DNA from: a virus
Length of the DNA stretch: 64,000 nucleotides
Direction: 5' to 3' (one strand)
IMG/VR virus record: IMGVR_UViG_3300007513_000025
Location: 1-64,000 of that record
Shown here: positions 1 to 8,590 of the stretch, piece by piece
Numbering within the stretch: the first letter of the stretch is position 1
Layout: the number at the start of each line of letters is the position of its first letter
Program-made: the position numbers and the translations under genes
Notes under the pieces: generated by a model
Told to the model about the DNA's origin: nothing
Databases searched by the model: none
Seen by the model: only the letters and a program-made list of their open reading frames with translations

Positions 1-1748
1 TCGCAGGTCTTGCAGTAACAGATGGCGGTATTATTGTTGGTGATGGATCTAATTTCGTATTAGAAACAGGTGCAACTGCTCGTGCTTCACTAGGTTTAAC
101 AATTGGTACACATGTACAGGCATATGACGCAGAACTAGCCGCAATTGCAGGTCTAACTTCCGCAGCTGATAAAGGTATCCAGTTTACTGGTTCCGGAACA
201 GCCGCAGTATATGACCTAACAGCTGCTGGTAAAGCATTGTTGGATGACGCCAATGCAGCCGCACAATTAGTAACATTAGGTGTAACACCTACAGCCGCTG
301 AACTTACAGCGGCCGCTGATGGTGATACAGCCGCAACAAGCACAACATTGGCAGATGCCGATCGCGTGGTAGTTAACGATAATGGTACTATGGTTCAGGT
401 AGCACTAACTGATTTCGAGACATACTTCGAAACAGCACTTGATACATTGAATAATGTTACATCTGCAAGTTCATTAGCAACTGTTGGTACAATTACTTCA
501 GGTACATGGCAAGGTACTACTGTAGCAGTAGACCAAGGTGGTACAGGTGCAACATCCTTAACTGCTAACAGCCTACTAACAGGTAATGGTACATCTGCTA
601 TCCAAGCAGAAGCAAACATCACATATGATGGCACAACATTTGGTGTAAATGACGCCGCAGTCTTCAACGAAGGCGGTGGTGATAATGACTTCCGTATTGA
701 GTCAGACAACCAAGCAAATATGTTCGTAGTAGACGCAAGTGTAGACGCAATTGGTTTGTTAACAGCAACACCTAATGCAGGTACAGTACTTGACATGAGT
801 GGCTCAACAGAGTCCTTAATGCTCCCAATGGGAACAACAGCTCAACGTCCAGGTTCAGCTGCAGAAGGCATGTTCCGTTATAACACAACAAATGACACAT
901 TTGAATTTTATAATGGTTCAGCTTGGAAACAGTCCACAACCGAGTTTACAGTTGTACGAAGTGAAACAAAAACTGGTGATGGTACAACAACAGCATTTAC
1001 AGGCTTGAATTCAAGTCTAACAACTGCTGGTTGTATGGTAAGCATTAACGGTGTTGTTCAACTTCCAACAACAGCATATGCTATTAGTGGTACAACAATT
1101 ACTTTCACAGAAGCACCTGCTAACGGTGATAAAATTGAAATTCGTGAGTTTACAACAACGACTTCAGTTAACGCATTAGAAGATGCTGACAATGATACAA
1201 AAATTCAAGTTGAAGAGTCAAGTGACGAGGATATTATCCGCTTCGACACTGGTGGTACAGAGCGTTTTACTGTAACTGCCGCAGGTCACGTTGTTCCGTC
1301 CGCGGATGCAACATACGACCTAGGTACCTCATCCCTCGGATGGCGTAACATTTATGGCGTTTCCAGTTCAGCAAAATATGCTGACTTGGCAGAACGTTAT
1401 TCAAGTGATGCATCATACGAAGCAGGTACAGTTGTTACATTTGGCGGTGACGCTGAAGTAACAATGTCTACAGAGACAATGGATTCAAGAATTGCTGGTG
1501 TAGTAAGTACAAACCCTGGTTATTTGATGAATGCAGATCTTGAGGGCACACAAGTAGCAGTAGCACTAACAGGTCGTGTACCTGTTAAGGTAACAGGCAC
1601 AATCCGTAAGGGTGACATGCTAGTTTCCGCAGGCGAAGGTTACGCAAAGGCAGAGGCAAATCCAAGAATGGGTTCCGTAATTGGTAAGGCTCTAGAAGAC
1701 TTCAACGGTACGAATGGTATCATCGAAGTTGTTGTAGGTAGACTATAA
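1..1748 (+). CDS. Tail fibre / virion adhesin, 3' part (5' end outside window)
   Basis: The frame is open from base 3 through the left edge, so the gene starts before the window; the TTG at 237 is only an internal codon. About 580 residues are visible. The first part is Ala/Thr/Gly-rich with fibre-type repeats (GATARASLGL and AYDAELAAIAGL style). A module ending in a YNGSAW motif lies near base 920. The C-terminal ~130 residues (ADLAERYSSD..., RIAGVVSTNP, VPVKVTGTIRKGDMLV) form a domain common at the end of marine phage fibre and structural proteins. Likely a trimeric fibre for host recognition. A perfect hairpin follows the stop codon. Function is inferred from composition and domain style. 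Confidence 0.8.
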   Translation, partial: AGLAVTDGGIIVGDGSNFVLETGATARASLGLTIGTHVQAYDAELAAIAGLTSAADKGIQFTGSGTAAVYDLTAAGKALLDDANAAAQLVTLGVTPTAAELTAAADGDTAATSTTLADADRVVVNDNGTMVQVALTDFETYFETALDTLNNVTSASSLATVGTITSGTWQGTTVAVDQGGTGATSLTANSLLTGNGTSAIQAEANITYDGTTFGVNDAAVFNEGGGDNDFRIESDNQANMFVVDASVDAIGLLTATPNAGTVLDMSGSTESLMLPMGTTAQRPGSAAEGMFRYNTTNDTFEFYNGSAWKQSTTEFTVVRSETKTGDGTTTAFTGLNSSLTTAGCMVSINGVVQLPTTAYAISGTTITFTEAPANGDKIEIREFTTTTSVNALEDADNDTKIQVEESSDEDIIRFDTGGTERFTVTAAGHVVPSADATYDLGTSSLGWRNIYGVSSSAKYADLAERYSSDASYEAGTVVTFGGDAEVTMSTETMDSRIAGVVSTNPGYLMNADLEGTQVAVALTGRVPVKVTGTIRKGDMLVSAGEGYAKAEANPRMGSVIGKALEDFNGTNGIIEVVVGRL

Positions 1749-1780
1749 GTTTAAAAGTTTACGACAATAAAGTTGTAATT

Positions 1781-1808
1781 ATGGAGGGGCGAATATTCGC
1801 CCCTCCAT
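1781..1808 (+). terminator. Perfect 28-nt palindrome after the fibre gene
   Basis: The bases form a perfect inverted repeat with GGAGGGGCGAAT in the left arm. It starts 32 nt after the fibre stop codon. The T-tract after it is weak, so it may be a terminator or an RNA 3'-end stabiliser. Its position between a virion gene and a new late promoter favours transcript-end formation. Confidence 0.7.
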
Positions 1809-1817
1809 TATCTGCAA

Positions 1818-1825
1818 AATAAATA
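1818..1825 (+). promoter_or_regulatory. Late promoter box AATAAATA
   Basis: T4-type late box (consensus TATAAATA) 16 nt before the ATG at 1842, with an AGGAG ribosome site between them. This is the leadered class of late promoter. Confidence 0.6.
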
Positions 1826-1841
1826 TTTACAGGAGAACAAA

Positions 1842-2591
1842 ATGGTAAACAAATATGTTACTGATTATGATGGTGAATATGTAGTATCCGGTATTGTAGT
1901 TAAGAATGGCCGGAAACATCAAGATAGATTCTGGATTCCACACAGTGTTCCTAACTCTGACCATAAAAAAGTAGCATATGTAGTTGGCAATGGTAGATCT
2001 CGAATAGACCATTCTGGCGTTGCAATGAAGTTAAGTTATCTTACAACGGCAGGCGGCGGCCATTTTGGAGCATATAAAGGACAGTGTTATGGTTGTAATA
2101 GAATCTATCAGGATTGGAATCCGGATTTTCTTGTAGTAACACATCCTGAATTAGCAGATGAAATAGTTGAAAGTGGTTATGCTGAAGATAATATTGTATT
2201 TGGTAGAGCAAAAAGCGTATTAGAACATCCTGAATATGTATCGCTCATTCCGCATGATCCACGAATGAACGCCGGTGCAACAGCAACATATCTTGCTTGC
2301 TTTCACGGCCATAAGAAAATTTATTTGTATGGATTTGATAATCAACCTGAAGATCCAAACACAAATAACAATGTATATGCTGGTACAGATTTATATGGTC
2401 CAGCAGATGTGAATCCAGGCGATGTAGTTTGGATTAATAATATGAAAAGAATATTTGACACATATAATGATGTTGATTTTATAAGAGTAACTGCTGATGG
2501 TATGGAAGATGAAATGCCTGAAGAATGGAAATGGTGTAAGAATTTCCGCCAATTAAAAGTATGGGATTTTGTAATAGAAGCAGATATTTAA
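1842..2591 (+). CDS. GT42/DUF115-like protein (putative glycosyltransferase fold)
   Basis: 249 aa with its own late promoter and AGGAG ribosome site. Three blocks appear in order: VVGNGRSR near residue 47 (nucleotide-binding-type GNG-S loop), YGCNRIYQDWNPD, and NAGATATYLACFHGHKKIYLYGFD. The same order of GNGPS loop, xCN block and sG...A...G...I.L.GiD is known from GT42 sialyltransferases (CstII type) and DUF115/MptE-like proteins. A second copy of this pattern is encoded at 44252-44881. The substrate cannot be told; virion or host-surface glycan decoration is possible. It ends with a 4-nt overlap against a leftward Nudix gene. Confidence 0.5.
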   Translation: MVNKYVTDYDGEYVVSGIVVKNGRKHQDRFWIPHSVPNSDHKKVAYVVGNGRSRIDHSGVAMKLSYLTTAGGGHFGAYKGQCYGCNRIYQDWNPDFLVVTHPELADEIVESGYAEDNIVFGRAKSVLEHPEYVSLIPHDPRMNAGATATYLACFHGHKKIYLYGFDNQPEDPNTNNNVYAGTDLYGPADVNPGDVVWINNMKRIFDTYNDVDFIRVTADGMEDEMPEEWKWCKNFRQLKVWDFVIEADI

Positions 2592-3010
2592 ATTGTTTCT
2601 ACTATAGTTTTAATCTTATCTTTAATTGAATCTAGTTTAAGGGTTGAAAAAACACCAGGATGCAATGGGCCTGGCCACCCTGCCATAGTAACCCAAGCAA
2701 ACCCACAATGTTCTCCATTCAAAACGGGTATAAATTCCTTATCAATTATTAAAATAAATGTGTGATAAAAGAAGTGACCATCTTCTGATGTAAATAATTC
2801 AATAGGAATTGTTTTCTCTATATCGGGTAAGTGTCCTACTTCCTCGAAAATTTCCCTTTTTAAACCATTAATAGTTGTTTCATCTTTTTCTATTTTGCCG
2901 CCTGCAAAACCCCATCTATTTTTATATTTTTTATCATTCCTTAATAGAAATAGAAAACGTTTTGTATCGCGGCAGTAGAAAATACCACCCGCTCCAGTGA
3001 CCTGCTTCAT
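2588..3010 (-). CDS. Nudix hydrolase
   Basis: 140 aa with a perfect Nudix box at residues 38-60 (G-x5-E-x7-REIFEEVGH). The family hydrolyses nucleoside diphosphates linked to another moiety, such as dNTPs, NADH, ADP-ribose or capped RNA. The box gives the metal-binding glutamates, but nothing visible fixes the substrate. It starts at ATG 3010 on the minus strand, just downstream of the leftward gp15 and gp14 genes, so it may share their transcript. Its 3' end overlaps the rightward GT-like gene by 4 nt. Confidence 0.9.
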   Translation of the reverse strand: MKQVTGAGGIFYCRDTKRFLFLLRNDKKYKNRWGFAGGKIEKDETTINGLKREIFEEVGHLPDIEKTIPIELFTSEDGHFFYHTFILIIDKEFIPVLNGEHCGFAWVTMAGWPGPLHPGVFSTLKLDSIKDKIKTIVETI

Positions 3011-3032
3011 AGTAATAATTATATAAAATTTA

Positions 3033-4484
3033 TTATGGAAGTAGGGAAATAGACCACAAGCCAGTTAGGTATTCACCTTCATAGGATTTAATCCATTCGG
3101 CTGTATCTTCGTTTCCAGTCCATTTATATTGAATACCAGTTTTTGTATTAGTTACATAATGGATGCCCTTCCCCACGTCTGATGAACTAGCATCAAATGA
3201 CACTGACCAATTTGTACCATCATACTCTATAATATCAAATTTACTTGCTTGTAAGTCATCAGCACTTGCGTCTGGCCACATTGCAGGACCGCCTGATGTG
3301 TTAAGAGTTGAACCAATATCTTCTAATATCAAATAACGTTGGCCACTTGCCGCGGCTGGTAACCCATCACCAGGTCCATTTTTTAATGGATTAATAACAG
3401 CATTGATAGCGGTTTGTGTATTTGCTGGGATAGTATCTGTATCTACTGTAAAGTCTAATATTGTTTCGTCAGTGGAATTATATGCTACTGTGCCAATAAC
3501 TTCTGTAAAATCCGATCCTGTGTCTTTATTTTGGAATTTTGTTAATAGTTTTACTTGACTAATGCCTGCTTTTAATTCACCATATTGTGCTATAATTTTT
3601 GGCCATGGTAGATTAGCTCCATATTTTACTGGAACGTGATCAAAAGTAACGTCTTCTTTAGTGTCCCCACTAATTGGTTCGCTAACTGATAGTGCCTTTA
3701 ATTGTCCATTTAATAATAGCACACCGTAGTTTAATGGAGTATAATATTGCCTACTACCCATTAGTTTTGTATCGTCTAGTACACTACTTGCTAAATCACC
3801 ACTGCCATCAAATATACCCATGACAACTTTAGAAATAACACCGAGACGTTTAATAATTGCTGGAGGATTAATCCAAATTGGTATTTCAAAAGTCATTGTT
3901 GCTATGTCTATCATATCGTCAGCACCAACTGGAACAGTTCTGTTGCTAAATGATATTTCAGTTAGTTCTACATATGATAAACTGGTCCAATCAACATAAT
4001 TGTCTGTAGTTTGGATTTCTAAACTTGGATTAAACATATAAAACATTTGTTCAGTAATTTGCATTTTTTGTTCAGTATTACTTGTCCAAATATCTGCATT
4101 AACTGTTAGTCTATATGGACTTGGCATACTACGTTCAATAGTATAACTATCACCAGGACCTGCTGTATATGAGGCCGTGTCCTTATCATAGAATCGTTCT
4201 TTAATATGAACTTTGTCTATATGAGAGGGAGATTGTATTCTATCTCGATCAAAAGCTACATTTGTTATATAACAAGAAATTTGGGGTACCGTATTAAGAG
4301 CATTTTCACTATTTTTGCGAATAATACTTGCTACTTGACGAGAAATATCTCCATATTTTACAGGAACTTGAATTAATGCAGAGTTACCAGCAGAATCTTT
4401 GCCAGTTTCTACATAAAAATGACTTAACAGTCTAATAAATTGAGCAAGGTAACGGCGCATTTGGCCGTCATAATAAAAATCCAT
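3033..4484 (-). CDS. 15: gp15-like tail completion / sheath terminator protein
   Basis: 483 aa. The N-terminal ~210 residues follow T4 gp15: start FYYDGQMRRYLAQF, then QVPVKYGD, LNTVPQISCYI, a SPYRLTVNADIWT block and a MFNPSLEIQ block. Gp15 caps the tail tube and sheath and joins the tail to the neck. T4 gp15 is 272 aa; this protein has about 200 extra C-terminal residues with YDGTNW and YKWTG motifs, resembling modules in gp14, gp18 and the fibre here. It directly follows gp14 on the same strand (stop and start share base 4484). Confidence 0.85.
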   Translation of the reverse strand: MDFYYDGQMRRYLAQFIRLLSHFYVETGKDSAGNSALIQVPVKYGDISRQVASIIRKNSENALNTVPQISCYITNVAFDRDRIQSPSHIDKVHIKERFYDKDTASYTAGPGDSYTIERSMPSPYRLTVNADIWTSNTEQKMQITEQMFYMFNPSLEIQTTDNYVDWTSLSYVELTEISFSNRTVPVGADDMIDIATMTFEIPIWINPPAIIKRLGVISKVVMGIFDGSGDLASSVLDDTKLMGSRQYYTPLNYGVLLLNGQLKALSVSEPISGDTKEDVTFDHVPVKYGANLPWPKIIAQYGELKAGISQVKLLTKFQNKDTGSDFTEVIGTVAYNSTDETILDFTVDTDTIPANTQTAINAVINPLKNGPGDGLPAAASGQRYLILEDIGSTLNTSGGPAMWPDASADDLQASKFDIIEYDGTNWSVSFDASSSDVGKGIHYVTNTKTGIQYKWTGNEDTAEWIKSYEGEYLTGLWSISLLP

Positions 4485-5692
4485 TATTTGTCCTCTCTAG
4501 CACTTAATACATTTGATAAACTTTGTCTAGAATCAATTTTAGTACCGTCTGCCAGTGTAATACTTGTTTTAGTATTAAAGTTTTTAGTTCTATATGTTGA
4601 TCTTGTACTTGTATTTGTAATATCCATTCGTACATTATCTTCAACATGTACCCATTTTTTACCATTATAAACGTATAATCTGTTAGGACTATAGTCTGTT
4701 CTTAATACATATTCGCCTTTAGTTGGATTAATAGTAAAACTGGTTAATGCTTTTACTGGTGCTCCGTTTGGTGGAATACCATCACCTGCCAAGTAATGTT
4801 CTAATTTTTTCTCGGGTCGGCCGTAATATGTATCACCAGTTACTGCGGCTGGTGAAGATTCATCTGCATCAACTGTGATTCCAGTGTCGTCAGTAGATAC
4901 TAATATTATTGAACCATCTTCAGCACCTGGTGCTATCCAAAAGCGTGTTGTATCATAACCACTACGACCATCTACTATATCTTGTGTAAATGGAGCCATG
5001 GCTTCTGCTTGTTTTATAACAGCGTCATTTACTTCTAAGTTTTTAGAATAGTCACTTAAAATTTGTTTTAATGTATCATCACCATCACCAGATTCAATGT
5101 CACCAAGTATATCTCTATATTCTTGTGCATCTACTAGTGGGGTACATTTTACACGCCATAAATGTGGATACCAAGTTTGGCTAAATCCCTCTGCCGCCCT
5201 GCTACCGTCTTGTATTACGTAATAACGTTTTAAACTTTCGTATACTTTATCAACATTTTCATCTTCTAATGCATAATCATCTTTTAAATGTGGCAATTCA
5301 ATAACATCACCACTTATTAGTTTTCTACCAAGAACACTAACCATATCAGTCATATGAAATGTAATAAAAATAGTGTCATTTTGTAAAAACAATCCAAATT
5401 GACTTAAATCAAAGTCTATATCGTTTACGTTATAGACTCCTTTCATGAAAGTTACATCTTTTTCATATTTTCGATCACGATTTTCTAAAAACAATAAATC
5501 CTGTATGTTAGTTACAGAATTATTAGTGTGCATCGGTTGGTCGGCTTTTTTTAAGTCGCCTTGATTGACAGGACCCATGTATTTGTGTATATTAACACCA
5601 GTGCCGCCAATGATAAATTGCTCACGAATACGGTTATCCATGAACTTAAAGTCATTTCCTTTAGTTGGTTTCCACAGTGAAAGTCTTGGCAT
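4484..5692 (-). CDS. 14: gp14-like neck protein
   Basis: 402 aa, first gene of a leftward gp14-gp15(-Nudix) unit. The central region (VLGRKLISGDVIELPHLKDD, RYYVIQDGSRAAEGFSQTWYPHLWRVKCTPL) matches the block typical of neck proteins assigned as gp14 in marine T4-like phages, and the linkage to gp15 supports the call. T4 gp14 is 256 aa; here about 150 C-terminal residues are added, including a LYVYNGKKWVHVED module. Expected role: head-tail connector, assembled with gp13. I rely on order plus motif style, so the exact T4 number is less sure than the structural role. Confidence 0.65.
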   Translation of the reverse strand: MPRLSLWKPTKGNDFKFMDNRIREQFIIGGTGVNIHKYMGPVNQGDLKKADQPMHTNNSVTNIQDLLFLENRDRKYEKDVTFMKGVYNVNDIDFDLSQFGLFLQNDTIFITFHMTDMVSVLGRKLISGDVIELPHLKDDYALEDENVDKVYESLKRYYVIQDGSRAAEGFSQTWYPHLWRVKCTPLVDAQEYRDILGDIESGDGDDTLKQILSDYSKNLEVNDAVIKQAEAMAPFTQDIVDGRSGYDTTRFWIAPGAEDGSIILVSTDDTGITVDADESSPAAVTGDTYYGRPEKKLEHYLAGDGIPPNGAPVKALTSFTINPTKGEYVLRTDYSPNRLYVYNGKKWVHVEDNVRMDITNTSTRSTYRTKNFNTKTSITLADGTKIDSRQSLSNVLSAREDK

Positions 5693-5715
5693 TTTGTAAC
5701 TCTTATGTTATAATA

Positions 5716-5723
5716 CTATTTAG
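5716..5723 (-). promoter_or_regulatory. Late promoter box CTAAATAG (minus strand)
   Basis: Sits 23 nt upstream of the gp14 start, within the 54-nt divergent gap between gp14 and the rightward gene at 5747. It resembles the other late boxes. Confidence 0.45.
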
Positions 5724-5746
5724 CACTATATATACGAGGCAATACT

Positions 5747-6919
5747 ATGGCTAGAAAGAAACAAAAACGAGTATCTAAGAAGAAAGACGGGTTATTTTCT
5801 GAACCTAAATTTGATGATATTGTTATAGAAGGCGAATTAATGGATATAAGTGATAAACAACGTCAAGATATTAACCTTAGAATTAATCAGGGTTTAAATT
5901 TTTACAATTATCATTTTACTTCAAAGCATTCTAAACAACCATTAATACAGTGGATGGAAGCACAAAAAGTAGTAGATAAAGAATCTATTAGAAAAGTTCG
6001 ATCGGCAAAAGATTGGCAAATAGGAATAACTGTGGGCTCTGTAGCAAGAATGTTATTAAATGGTTGCCCACCAATGGAAAATCTTTTATTGGCTCTTAGG
6101 CAAAAAATAAAAGAGTTACCAGATGTAGTAGAAGAAGAAAAAGAAGAAGTTAAAAATCTTGCCCCTGTAATATCTATACAGGAACGCATGAAAATAAATC
6201 TTAATGAATTTCTTGGTGAGCATGTAGAAGGTGAGATTGATGACTTTTTTGATAATGGATTAAAAAGTGATTTTAAAATGTCAAATGCATTACAATTAAA
6301 GGAGATTACTGGTAAAGCGGCGGCATTAATACCTGCTATATACGCACAAGAAGTTGCAGACTTTAATACTTTGCTCAATCCTGTAGAGAAAGATGACGAA
6401 TATGAGCAGTTGGTAGAAGCATACCCATATAAAAAAGCGGAGATAAAACGTATATTAGAGTTTTATAATATGCTTATAGAGGATGCCTTACACCATTCTA
6501 ATATACAAAAAGCAAATCGTAAAGTGCGAGCGAGAAAAGCACCATCAAAAGAAAAACAAGTAGCCAAATTAAAATACAAAGTAAATGATGACAAGTATAA
6601 ATTAGTATCAATTGATCCTCAAAATATTATAGGTGCTCAAGAGTTGTGGGTGTTTAATACCAAAACTCGTAAAATTGGCAAGTATGTTGCTACAAATGGA
6701 TTTAGTGTTGGTCAATTAGGTATTAAAGGAACTACTATTACTGGATTTGATGATGTCAAGAGTATACAAAAAACATTACGCAAGCCTGAAGAATCACTTA
6801 AAGAGTTTAATAGTGCTGGTAAAGTAGTATTGCGTAAATTTTTAGATAATTTAACTACTACAGGTATTAAATTGAATGGGAGAGTTAATAGCGATGTTAT
6901 ATTGCTGAAGGTATTTTAA
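5747..6919 (+). CDS. Conserved marine T4-like phage protein of unknown function
   Basis: 390 aa. Lys/Arg-rich start (residues 1-13), a mainly helical N-terminal half with LRINQGLNFYNYHF and VGSVARMLLNGCPP, an acidic linker (VVEEEKEEVK), and a C-terminal part with WVFNTKTRKIGKYVA. I know similar unassigned proteins from marine T4-like phages but no T4 counterpart. It lies between gp14 and gp13, which suggests a head-neck or late assembly role (inference). The start follows an ACGAGG ribosome site. The stop codon is built into the late promoter box of gp13. Confidence 0.7.
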   Translation: MARKKQKRVSKKKDGLFSEPKFDDIVIEGELMDISDKQRQDINLRINQGLNFYNYHFTSKHSKQPLIQWMEAQKVVDKESIRKVRSAKDWQIGITVGSVARMLLNGCPPMENLLLALRQKIKELPDVVEEEKEEVKNLAPVISIQERMKINLNEFLGEHVEGEIDDFFDNGLKSDFKMSNALQLKEITGKAAALIPAIYAQEVADFNTLLNPVEKDDEYEQLVEAYPYKKAEIKRILEFYNMLIEDALHHSNIQKANRKVRARKAPSKEKQVAKLKYKVNDDKYKLVSIDPQNIIGAQELWVFNTKTRKIGKYVATNGFSVGQLGIKGTTITGFDDVKSIQKTLRKPEESLKEFNSAGKVVLRKFLDNLTTTGIKLNGRVNSDVILLKVF

Positions 6920-6925
6920 TAAATA
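6918..6925 (+). promoter_or_regulatory. Late box AATAAATA, 5 nt before gp13 ATG
   Basis: Overlaps the TAA stop (6917-6919) of the preceding gene. Only CATAT separates it from the ATG at 6931, predicting transcription start at the start codon. Confidence 0.7.
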
Positions 6926-6930
6926 CATAT

Positions 6931-7695
6931 ATGGCAAGTAAAGAATTAACTAAACTAAAAACTGCGTTGTTTGATAATGTTAGATTACGACTTGGTGCTC
7001 AGATTATTGACGTTGAATTAGATAATGAGCATTTAGAAGTAGGCTTAGAAAATGCTATTAATAAGTATCGTCAATTAAGTTCAAACTCTGTAGAAGAATC
7101 TTACGGCTTCTTAAAACTTGAGAAAAATAGACAAGATTACTTTTTAGATGCTAATGTTTTAGAAGTAAGACAAATTTTCCGTAGAACAATTGGTAGCACA
7201 ACAGGTGGTGGTGCCTCCAATTTTGAACCATTTGAAGCAGGATATATGAATATGTATATGCTTAAAGCAGGTATGGTTGGTGGTTTAGCAACATATGAAA
7301 TGTTTAGTGGTTATCAAGAAACAGCCGCAAGAATGTTTGGTGGTTTTATTAATTATAGATTTGATCCAGTTACTAAAAAATTAACCATTGTGCGTAAAAT
7401 TGATAGTGATGAAGGTGAAGATGTTTTGATGTGGATGTATAATCAAAAACCAGATGAAAATCTTTTACAACATCATATGACTAAGAAATGGATGGAAGAT
7501 TATACACTTGCTATGAATAAAGAAATACTTGGCGAATCTCGTGGTAAATTTGCTACAATTGCTGGTCCACAAGGTGGTACTACTATGAATGGTGCTGAAT
7601 TAAAAGCAGAAGGACAGCAAATGATGGCAGATTTAATATTACAACTTAATAATTACGAAGATGGTGGTGTGCCAATGTCGTTTATTATCGGTTAA
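6931..7695 (+). CDS. 13: gp13-like neck protein
   Basis: 254 aa. The N-terminal pattern (NVRLRLGAQIIDVELDNEHLEVGLENAINKYRQ) is the typical start of gp13-family neck proteins, in which a short helical domain precedes a beta-rich domain. gp13 forms a ring below the portal that stabilises packaged DNA and receives the tail. T4 gp13 is 309 aa, so this is slightly short. A late box 5 nt before the ATG and no ribosome site suggest leaderless late expression. Confidence 0.75.
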   Translation: MASKELTKLKTALFDNVRLRLGAQIIDVELDNEHLEVGLENAINKYRQLSSNSVEESYGFLKLEKNRQDYFLDANVLEVRQIFRRTIGSTTGGGASNFEPFEAGYMNMYMLKAGMVGGLATYEMFSGYQETAARMFGGFINYRFDPVTKKLTIVRKIDSDEGEDVLMWMYNQKPDENLLQHHMTKKWMEDYTLAMNKEILGESRGKFATIAGPQGGTTMNGAELKAEGQQMMADLILQLNNYEDGGVPMSFIIG

Positions 7696-7707
7696 TAAAT
7701 TTCTCTA

Positions 7708-7715
7708 ATTAAATA
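7708..7715 (+). promoter_or_regulatory. Late box ATTAAATA, 5 nt before ATG 7721
   Basis: Separated from the ATG only by TTACT. No ribosome binding site is present. Leaderless class. Confidence 0.7.
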
Positions 7716-7720
7716 TTACT

Positions 7721-8572
7721 ATGACTCAATCTCCATTGAAGTTCTATGTTATTGCGTATGCCAGTGGACATAAGGGCAATAAATTAGCACATAATTTAAT
7801 TACAAAATTTCCAGAGCAATTTGAAGTAAAATACTATAATGAAAAAGTACATAAATTAGATGGTTGGGGACATGAGTTTTTAGAACATTATCTTGCAGAC
7901 ATATATTGGTATCATGAGTTTTTACCTGTTGAAAAAAACACGTATTTTAGTACAGTATTATATCACAAATATGTTGATGAAATTATTGCTGACTTGCATC
8001 GTAGGTTACAAGATGATGACAGATATCCACGTAATGATAAATGGAAAATAGTTTTAACTCATGGTAGTTCTATTATTCAATTACATGCTATACGTAATCA
8101 AATATTAGATGCTCTTGGAGGAGTACTGCTTCTTAATAGGAATCAATTAGGACATTGTGTCCATATTACTCAAGTAATGTGTGATGATCTACAGCAAAAC
8201 GCTCAGTATTTTCGTCGGCACCATGAAAGTACTAATGGATATGGTGATTATTTTGATGATTTACGTAGTTATGCTATAGGACCTGGTGGGTATATGTATT
8301 TTGGTGGGCAAGTAGATGTATCTTTTGAAACGGATACAATTATTAAAACAGAAGATATAGATGATGAATCTTTTTATACTTTAGATAATTTATTTAAATC
8401 ACGCCCAGTTTTACCTGAGTATATTGTAAATCGTTGGACTAAAAATATTACTATAGAAGAAGATACTTGGATTTATACTAATATAGCATATAAATTACAG
8501 GCATTAGGGTATCAAGTGCCTCCAGATAAAATTTATAAAAATAAGGCAGATTTGCTTGCAATTTGTGGTTAG
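7721..8572 (+). CDS. Unknown late protein with P-loop-like N-terminus
   Basis: 283 aa. The first strand and loop (KFYVIAYASGHKGNKLAHNL) look like the nucleotide-binding start of sulfotransferase or kinase-like P-loop proteins, though no classical GxxxxGK[ST] is present. A LLNRNQLGHCVHI stretch near residue 140 and a GPGGYMYFGG segment are visible; the C-terminus has KLQALGYQVPP. The protein at 16941-17687 has a similar start (FIFLCYPHGAGGEFLSYI), so both may belong to one marine-phage family, possibly sulfotransferase-like. Expressed from a leaderless-type late box. Confidence 0.55.
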   Translation: MTQSPLKFYVIAYASGHKGNKLAHNLITKFPEQFEVKYYNEKVHKLDGWGHEFLEHYLADIYWYHEFLPVEKNTYFSTVLYHKYVDEIIADLHRRLQDDDRYPRNDKWKIVLTHGSSIIQLHAIRNQILDALGGVLLLNRNQLGHCVHITQVMCDDLQQNAQYFRRHHESTNGYGDYFDDLRSYAIGPGGYMYFGGQVDVSFETDTIIKTEDIDDESFYTLDNLFKSRPVLPEYIVNRWTKNITIEEDTWIYTNIAYKLQALGYQVPPDKIYKNKADLLAICG

Positions 8573-8584
8573 TTATGCTACAAT
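8556..8584 (+). promoter_or_regulatory. Sigma70 promoter TTGCAA-17-TACAAT
   Basis: Near-consensus -35 (8556-8561) and -10 (8579-8584) with a 17-nt spacer. The -10 ends 6 nt before the ATG of the dNMP kinase gene, so +1 should fall on that ATG. The -35 lies inside the previous coding region. Confidence 0.6.
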
Positions 8585-8590
8585 AATGAA

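Noticed and set aside
395-796. Long antisense ORF opposite the fibre gene (and similar shadows, e.g. 5911-6378, 25599-25931, 30208-30594, 61902-62300)
   Set aside because: Lie within confidently read genes, have low-complexity or biased translations that mirror repeats in the sense strand, and lack promoters or ribosome sites.
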